Source of the DNA: Carnegiea gigantea
Taxonomy: Eukaryota; Streptophyta; Magnoliopsida; Caryophyllales; Cactaceae
Reading direction: 5' to 3'
Assembly (NCBI GenBank): GCA_029747015.1
Contig: JAKOGI010000121.1
Span: 72,501 to 136,500 of the forward strand
Length of the DNA: 64,000 nucleotides
In this document: positions 57,690 to 64,000 of the stretch, in pieces
How positions within the stretch are numbered: the stretch's first letter is position 1
Layout: the number at the start of each line of letters is the position of its first letter
Position numbers and translations under genes: made by a program
Notes under the pieces: model-generated
The model's database searches: none
Told to the model about the DNA's origin: nothing
What the model saw: only the letters and a program-made list of their open reading frames with translations

Positions 57690-57888
57690 CACTATGGCAT
57701 CAATTGATGACGACGAAAAACCTTCAATCAGAGCTTTTGAGGTGGTATCTTCGATTGAAGAAATTTGATTTTGTGGTCTGTGATGAAGCTAATATCCATA
57801 CACTCACTTTTAAGTATAGGAATATGGTCAAGCTCTTGGCCTTAAAAGAGCACTTCTTTGGAGGCAACCCAAGCCCTTTTTTTCCTTA
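57690..57888 (+). pseudogene. Residual RNase H tail after deletion of RT
   Basis: LLRWYLRLKKFDFVV resembles the end of a Ty3 RNase H (RW.LLLQEFDFEV). Sequence just before it does not contain an RT, so a deletion joins the protease region to this tail. The following LKEHFFGGNPSPFFP may be the end of integrase. Confidence 0.5.
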
Positions 57889-57934
57889 GTTTTGATTTTC
57901 ATTATTTTTGTAGCTATTCTAAAATAAAAAAGAA

Positions 57935-58065
57935 ATTAAGAAACAATAATGGAAACACACCAAAAAAAGACACAAAAAAAGAGAGAAGGATAAGAACAGA
58001 ATAAAGAAGAAAAGAGGGAGATAAAAGAAAAAAAAGAAGGAAAAAAAAAGAGAAGAAAAAACAAA
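57935..58065 (+). repeat. Long A/G-rich purine tract
   Basis: Almost pure A and G for over 100 bp. Two further A-rich tracts lie at 60209-60275 and 60990-61045. Confidence 0.85.
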
Positions 58066-58089
58066 TAAAATGTTTGGCACTGCCAGTAG

Positions 58090-58215
58090 CCCGAAACCAC
58101 GGCCGTGGGGTGCTAAACTAGGAAATCAAAAAAATTCGGGTGTCAGTAGACACCACGGTCGGCCTGTGGCCACTGCTACGGACCGTGGTGAACTGCTATA
58201 GGCTGCGGTCAAGGG
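58090..58215. repeat. Hairpin cluster with CCACGGCCGTGG and CACCACGGTC arms
   Basis: The perfect palindrome CCACGGCCGTGG near 58096 is followed by arms CACCACGGTC (58151-58160) and GACCGTGGTG (58181-58190). The arms are perfect complements with a 20-bp loop that itself contains GGCC..GGCC. The words match those in the LTRs of this element. Confidence 0.85.
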
Positions 58216-58573
58216 TTTTAACTGCAGCGATCCTCCATTTTCACCAAACTTCATCTTTTTCTTCAACTCTTTCTCTCTCTACCTCTCTCTTTCTCTCTCG
58301 AAACCCACCATTACTAAACCTTCAATCCCCCTTATTTCTTATGATTTTTACTCCATTTCCACCCAAAATCCTTCCTCTTCACTTGATGCTTCTCTTTCGT
58401 CCACAAATTTCATCTCTTTCTTCTTCTTCTCAAACTCATCTCACCTTCACCCATCCACCATAACCATCTTCTTCTCTCTCTAATTCTTCTTCTTTTTACT
58501 TAAGGTCTCCATTTTGCTTCCTTAAATTTTATTATTTACGTTTTAGTTTTAATTTTTGTTTCATTTTGCAACA

Positions 58574-59990
58574 ATGGCACCAACCAAAATACAAATGAGT
58601 GTCAAGGAGGTTGGATTATCAAGCCAAGCACTGTTTCGACCTCAACAGACCTCCAAACCGCCACCAATACATGAGCTCGAGGTAGCATTCCTCATCCTCT
58701 TGCTTTAACCAACCCCGATCATGTTGCTAGATATAATTTTTTGAACGAACACATGATTTTGGCAACTCATTATTATGAGGAATTGTTAGCATGTTTAGGA
58801 ATGTTAGATGATATTAGATGGTTGTTTGCACGGGTGGCATGGGACATTTTATAAAAATAAAGTAGCATACATATTAGGACCTGACCTTAAAGTTCCTGAG
58901 TACACTTCATGTTGAGATCACTAGAGGGCCTCTATGTCAAGTTGGGTACATTTCATTTTATTTGCAAAGATAATTATATGAGTTGAACTTAGATACCTTC
59001 AATAGTATATTCAGTTTTTCACCTAGTATGGATTTACCAAACTGACAATTCCCCCGCGAATTCAACCCAAATGCATTTTGGGGTGAGCTTTCGGGAGTGT
59101 TAGGTACAATGCTAGTTCATCCAAGTGCACACATATTATGAACCCTTGCATTCGAGTAGCTCAGCATATCCTAACTTGCTATTTCTTTGCTCGAGATGAT
59201 AGTCCGAATGTCTTGAGATTATCTGAGTTAGATTTCTTATCCTGTATACTTGATGGTATCCAACTTGACCCCGGGTCATTTTTGGCCAGGCAATTGTATA
59301 GTGCTACTGTTAGCACTAAAGGTAGGATAGTCATAGATGGATTGTGATAACTATTGCTAGATTTTTGGGTATTAAGCCCAACCCTAAGGATAGAGTCTCT
59401 GGGTTCGAGTGGCTTGATCAAGCTGCTTTGGAGATCATGAACTTCATAGAGTAGAGGCTTGACGTTTGTGCTTGATTTACCCTGGGGATCGGCTTTTGCC
59501 GCTTCCCAATGTTGATCAAACCACCTTACTTCACCGGACTAACCTTTATTAAGTACTTGACAATGTCGAGGTTGTTTAGCCCGACTATACCCCTTCCACC
59601 CCCTTATTCTAGTCAAGCCGGACCTAGCTTTTTCTCCCAACCACCCCCTATTCACTATGTCGACTTGCAAACCACCCTTAGGTCCATTTAGGAAAAGCAA
59701 GTGTCCCTTCGAGCTTATGTTACTTCTGAGAATGCCGCTCTTCGTGGCATTGTCCAAGAGCACCACAACGAGCTCCGTCGGATGCTTGCTACCCACACTC
59801 AATATTTGCAAGATTACAGGGCTTGTTTATAAACCTCGCGGGATTGGCATATCTCTTATGGCCAACCACCCCATCCTCCTTCCGCACCTCCTTTCTGATT
59901 GCTTTTTGCTACTCCCCTTTCTTTTTTCTACTATGTTCCCATATTGAGGGCAATGTGTAATTCAAGCATGGGGGAGTTGGTCATTATATT
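58574..59990 (+). pseudogene. Third ORF of the Athila-like element (env-position ORF)
   Basis: Begins MAPTKIQMSVKEVGLSSQ at 58574 and decays through stops and frameshifts. The clearest part, 59138-59345, reads NPCIRVAQHILTCYFFARDD, SPNVLRLSELDFLSCILDG and PGSFLARQLYSATVSTKGRI; an acidic-Pro-Ser region follows (59509-59690), then RAYVTSENAALRGIVQEHHN. This ORF type lies downstream of pol in many plant Athila-like elements, where an env-like gene is expected. I see no signal peptide or membrane segment, so an envelope role is not supported here. Confidence 0.6.
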
Positions 59991-61696
59991 TGACGCCTAA
60001 TACCTAATTTGGTTAGGTGTGCTTCTGTATTGTATATATTGTTTGTGATAGGTTTTGGAGTTTCATTGTAGGTTTTAATCTCATTTGGTTAGAAGCATTT
60101 TAGAAGTATATTTAGTTTTTTTTTTTTCTTTTCATTCTAGGTTGCATTTTAGTTTTTGGTTTCTTTTCATAGTTTTTGCATTATTCTTTGCATTGTTATT
60201 GGGAGCATGCATGAAAAAAAAAAAAAACAACAAAAAAAGCAAAACACAAGAAAATGAAAAAAAAAAGAAAAAATCCTCTGATGATGATCTTTGTAGACTC
60301 GGTAGACTTCCTTGTTTTAGTTTGATCATTTGATTCGCCCAATTGTGCATAAAAATATTTGAGAATTAGTTTGCGAAAATGAGCTTCATGGTCTGACCAT
60401 TGTTGAATACGAGTTGATTACCCCATAACTCTTTACATGAATTTTGGCATGTGTTTACTAATGAGCTAGTTATAACCTTGGTAGATGTCCCATGAATCTT
60501 TGAGCTTTTAGAGACTATTTATCAATTAAGTCTCAAGTTTCTTTCATGTGCGACTCTTCCTTGGCATCATTTCTCTAGAACTTGCTTTGACTCTTATTCA
60601 AGATCACATTTTGCATGTGCATTTAGGTAATATTATTGAAGCATTTTTTGAATTGTTTAACCCAATGACCAAATAGCCACCTTTATTGTGTATTATATCC
60701 CTTGTTGGCCCCTTTAAGCCTATATCCGCTTTTCTTAATTTGAACCTCTTACCCTATGGCCAAATGATTATCTCAACATTAAGCTAAGACTAGAGGAGCA
60801 TTTCATTGTTTTGCATCAAGTTTGATTGGGAGCTAGTAAAGTGCATTGAGATCTTTTTAGTGGATTTGGTTATTTGGTGAAGAGATGTATGATCTTGTTT
60901 GATAAAAGAAAATGCCTTGTCTTTTTGTACACAGTTTAGAGAAAAGTTGAGATTCAAAGTTTGGTATGGATTTTCCTTAACTAACTCTTTGAGAAAAAAA
61001 AAACGCAAAAAAACAAAAGGAAAAAAAAAAGAGAATATTACAAAAAGTCTTAGCCTTGTTGGGATTGTAAAATATTTATGACTTTCAACTTTTTGTCTTT
61101 TCAATTAGGGATGTATTTTGTCGATGAATTGTATTGGTTTAGGGAGGATGTTGTATGATGTATTAGAAACGTTTAGCTCTTAGTCTATGGCTTCTACCTC
61201 CACATTTCCAAAATGTTTGTTCCCCTCTTACCTTTACCCATGGCCTCATTACAATCTTATAAAACTCCTCATAATTGTTTTGTGTGTTTCTATTTTAGTG
61301 ATGACGAATTAGTGAGTCTTGTCAAGCTTATAGTAGATTTGAGTCTATGGAATGAGAATTGAGAGAACCTTTATATATTATTTTTTCAAACACATGAGTG
61401 ATGAGTGCCACATGGCTATAGTGAGGTTCTATTGGCATTGCTAACTCCATTTGTTTTCATATGTTAAATGATTGTATTTGACGATTTGGGGGGTTGATTC
61501 AAATTTGACATTATGGTATATCAAGTGGTTTTCAAAAATTTCGTTCCCTAGTCTGCTTGCTAAATTATTTTTGTATCTTTTTGGAATAATTTTGGATCAT
61601 TGAACTGCTACCTATGTCCATCCTAAGGAGGTTTTGAATAATTTTTTGGTTTTAGTGTTGCTTAGAGACAACGAATAGTTTAAGCACGGGGGAGTT
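59991..61696 (+). other. 3' non-coding interior of the Athila-like element
   Basis: AT-rich, with two A-rich tracts and no recognisable protein. It ends in the polypurine tract GGGGGAG just before the 3' LTR. Confidence 0.6.
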
Positions 61697-62933
61697 TGAT
61701 AAATGTCTATCATATATATCATTTTAAGGTCATTTTGCAACATTTATAGGAGAATTATGTGCTTTAAGTTACCATTTATACTCCTATTCTCGATTTATGC
61801 TTGGGCATGGTTCTTTTCTGTGTTTTGCAGGAATTTGGACCATTTTGACTCAGCATTTGACCCTCATTTGAGTATATTTTGACCTCCTATAGATGTCCAT
61901 GAGATGTTATGCTCGTTAAGCAAGGGAACAACAGAAAATTTAGTTCCGACCAAGACCATGGTCCAACTGTGGTGCCTGTCACGAACCGTGGTGAGCTGTG
62001 TAACAGTGGCCTCTTCGTTTTCCTTCAACTGTGTGGTTGAAAATCCTCATGTTCTTCTTTATAAACTCGTCCCTCAGCTGCAAAACAAAGAGAAGCATAG
62101 CATGGATAGTTCTTTTCTTTCCCCAAATTTTACTCTTTTTAGTTTGCTTTTTGTACAAGTGAGAAATCTTAAGTGAGGAGTTCGGTTTTGTTGGCGATTC
62201 AAAGACTTTGTTGAAGGCTGTCTTTGTCAAACCCTTCCCTCTCAAATTTCGCTGAATCGATTGGTTAGTTGTTTAATTTTTAATTATGAGTGAGCAGTTT
62301 ATCTTGTCAAGGGATTTGTTAGTTAATGGAAGTGTAGCTGGATCATATTATAATCAATAGAGTTGTGCTTTTGATTTTATGATTGGTTTGATTTCATTTT
62401 ATTAAGTGATTATCATATTGTGAGTGGATTTTGGCCAAATTTTACTTGCACACCTAAAATAACTGAATGAAGAATTGAAAGGTGAAATTTGATTATTAGA
62501 CTGCTTGATAAGACCTAGTATGCGATGACTCGAAAGAGAGATTCGCATGTTGGGAGGACTTGAGAGTAATCAAAAATATTGAACTTGGATTAAGATAAAT
62601 TAGTTTGCAAAAACAACTTTTGCTTAATTTAGGCAATTTGATTGATTTCGAAAGAATAGATTAAAATCTAGATAGATTGCAATTCCTCAAAATTATCCGA
62701 TTACAGAAAAGCGCATGTTAATCATATTGATCTAACATCTTTCTTAACTACAAAAATCCCTAGGCATTTCTTGTCGATTGCATTTAGAATTAGTTAATTA
62801 GAAGTTGTTAAATCAAATTCTCAATTAAGTTATTGCTTAGCATTTTTGATAGGAAGGACTCGATAGATTACTTTAATATCTGAGAACGATATTTTATCTA
62901 TACTGGACACCCGTGCGCTTGCAGAAGTGATCA
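61697..62933 (+). repeat. 3' LTR of the Athila-like element
   Basis: TGATAAATG to GTGATCA, 1237 bp, pairing with 53968-55225. ACCGTGGTG and related words lie near 61945-61995. Confidence 0.9.
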
Positions 62934-64000
62934 ATTACTTCAAGCCCAAGTTCTTTGTGATCGATTCCAACCACAAGGCATTGTCCTACATAAATGATCA
63001 ACATAAGTTGAATGCAAGACACGCCAAGTGGGTTAACTTCCTTCAATCTTTCACCTTATCCTTGCAAGCACAAGAGTGGGAAAGATAATATTGTGGTTAA
63101 TGCATTATCAAGAAGGCATGCTCTCCTCTTAGTCTTTGAGGCCAAGGTCCTTGGATTCCATTCTATTAAAGCTCTATACAAAGAGGATGAAGACTTCTAG
63201 GAAATGATGGAGGATCCCTCTACCTTTGGCGGTTTCACTCTATAAAATGGTTTCCTCTTCAAAGGAAACAAACTTTGCATCCCCAAAAATCTTCTAAGGG
63301 ACTTCATTGTGAAAGAGGCTCATGGAGGAGCCCTAGCTGATCACTTTGGCATTAACAAGACTTTTAAGATACTCAAGGAGCATTTTTATTGGCTCAAGAT
63401 GGGATAGGATGTTCATAAGATGATCATAAGGTGTAACATTTGTCATATGACTAAGTGTCACTTCCATCAAGGCCTCTATGCTCCTCTTCCGATTCCTATA
63501 AGGCCTTGGATGACATTAGTGTAGACTTCATTGTGACTCTCCTAAGGACACTACCAGGAAGAGATGCTTTTATGGTGCTAATGGATCGATTCCCCAAGAT
63601 GGCTCATTTTATTGCTTGCCACAAAAGTGCTACTGCAACCCACATTACGGACCTCTTTTTCCAAGAAATTGTGAGGTTCCATGGTATTCCAAGAACCATT
63701 ATCTCGGATAGAGACACCAAATTTCTATCTCGCTTTTGGAGATCCCTATGGAAACTAGTTAGCACTAAGTTGCCCTTTGGCACTACTTGCGACCCTTAAA
63801 TTGATGGACAAATAGAGGTGACAAATACAACTCTCACAACCTTACTAAGAGGTATGGTGAGCAAGAGTTTGAGGGATTGGTATATCAAGATCGCTCATGC
63901 CAAATTCACCCACAATAAGGATCTTTCCTATGCTACCTCTCATTCCCCCTTTGAGGTGTGTTGTGGCCTAAACCCATTCACTCTTGTTGATCTTATTCCC
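62934..64000 (+). pseudogene. pol: Ty3 RNase H end and integrase (continues beyond window)
   Basis: Resumes the host Ty3 gene: [35 protein letters not shown], then in a shifted frame [20 protein letters not shown]. Integrase follows: the zinc region with EAHGGALADHFGINKT, HFYWLKMG and CNICHMTKC (63319-63460); core [12 protein letters not shown] near 63510 with the first Asp, [13 protein letters not shown] near 63703 with the second, and DGQIEVTNTTL near 63804 with the Glu. A TAA at 63797-63799 sits where relatives have Gln. Other stops are near 63200, 63245 and 63407. The LTR and any chromodomain lie beyond 64000. Confidence 0.88.

Larger units (their letters stand above)
53968..62933 (+). 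mobile_element. Athila-like Ty3 element lacking RT and integrase
   Basis: LTRs 53968-55225 and 61697-62933. The 5-bp duplication is ATTAT / ATTAC (53963-53967, 62934-62938); removing the element restores the host RNase H frame. A diverged tRNA-Asp-class primer site starts the interior, and GCACGGGGGAGTT precedes the 3' LTR. Gag and retropepsin-like sequences are present, then a jump to a short RNase H tail, then an unassigned third ORF region. RT and integrase are deleted. Confidence 0.92.
44950..64000 (+). mobile_element. Ty3/gypsy element, nested, running past the window end
   Basis: An LTR-like region ends near 45985 and is followed by a diverged tRNA-Met-type primer site, then leader, gag, protease, reverse transcriptase, RNase H and integrase in Ty3 order. 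Gag is interrupted by hAT 3, and RNase H by an Athila-like element; the frame resumes across both. Two tRNA-Met-like features and the protein motifs suggest a chromovirus, but no chromodomain is visible before the window ends. The left LTR edge was not located because the partner LTR is outside the window. Confidence 0.85.

Noticed and set aside
60085..60350. Small membrane-like ORF in the Athila-like element, as an envelope remnant
   Set aside because: T-rich DNA translated; no signal peptide followed by an ectodomain, and no match to the third-ORF pattern.

Overview
The window looks like a piece of a large, repeat-rich eudicot nuclear genome. Almost everything recognisable is a transposable element (TE) or a piece of one, and I found no convincing single-copy host gene. 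The evidence for a plant is a Copia/Ty3 LTR-retrotransposon mix with plant-type primer sites, a Cassandra element with 5S rRNA-like LTRs, a FAR1-type MULE transposase, DUF1985-like protein remnants, a (TTTAGGG)n-like interstitial telomeric block and AT-rich intergenic DNA.

Layout. 433-1516: 3' end of a LINE (zinc finger, RNase H, poly-A). 1604-14838: an old Copia element (TSD TATAT) whose 5' LTR holds a MITE-like insert (2167-2939). Its gag is split by a solo LTR (3571-4870) and by a non-autonomous minus-strand LTR element (4916-9998, TSD GAAAT). 16699-20528: a pol-less Copia element, possibly Sirevirus-related. 21420-21838: LINE reverse transcriptase fragment on the minus strand. 22875-27074: hAT element 1 (TSD CTAGGCAG).

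28380-42130: remains of a probable large MULE. A FAR1/MULE transposase pseudogene lies on the plus strand and a convergent DUF1985/Ulp1-type pseudogene on the minus strand; between them are a SINE tail and the telomere-like block. This region received a Cassandra cluster (35687-41211, TSD TTAAT), which itself carries hAT element 2 (35996-40259, TSD CACAACGT). hAT 2 has full-length transposase exons.

About 44950 to beyond 64000: a Ty3/gypsy element whose gag is interrupted by hAT element 3 (47003-51745) and whose RNase H region is interrupted by an Athila-like Ty3 element (53968-62933). The Athila-like copy has lost reverse transcriptase and integrase.

Target-site duplications, and reading frames that resume across insertions, fix the nesting order at most junctions. 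hAT 2 is the only element whose coding region looks undamaged; all others carry stops, frameshifts or deletions. Many of the stops fit C-to-T decay of methylated cytosines. The less expected signals are: three hAT elements with a shared TIR core but different subterminal words; an inverted pair of 5S-derived Cassandra LTRs; GGCAC/CCGTGG inverted-repeat clusters in four unrelated LTR retrotransposons; a GTTCAT/ATGAAC word bias that switches strand across the MULE; and a 24-bp perfect palindrome at 44360. All boundaries and comparisons were made by eye.
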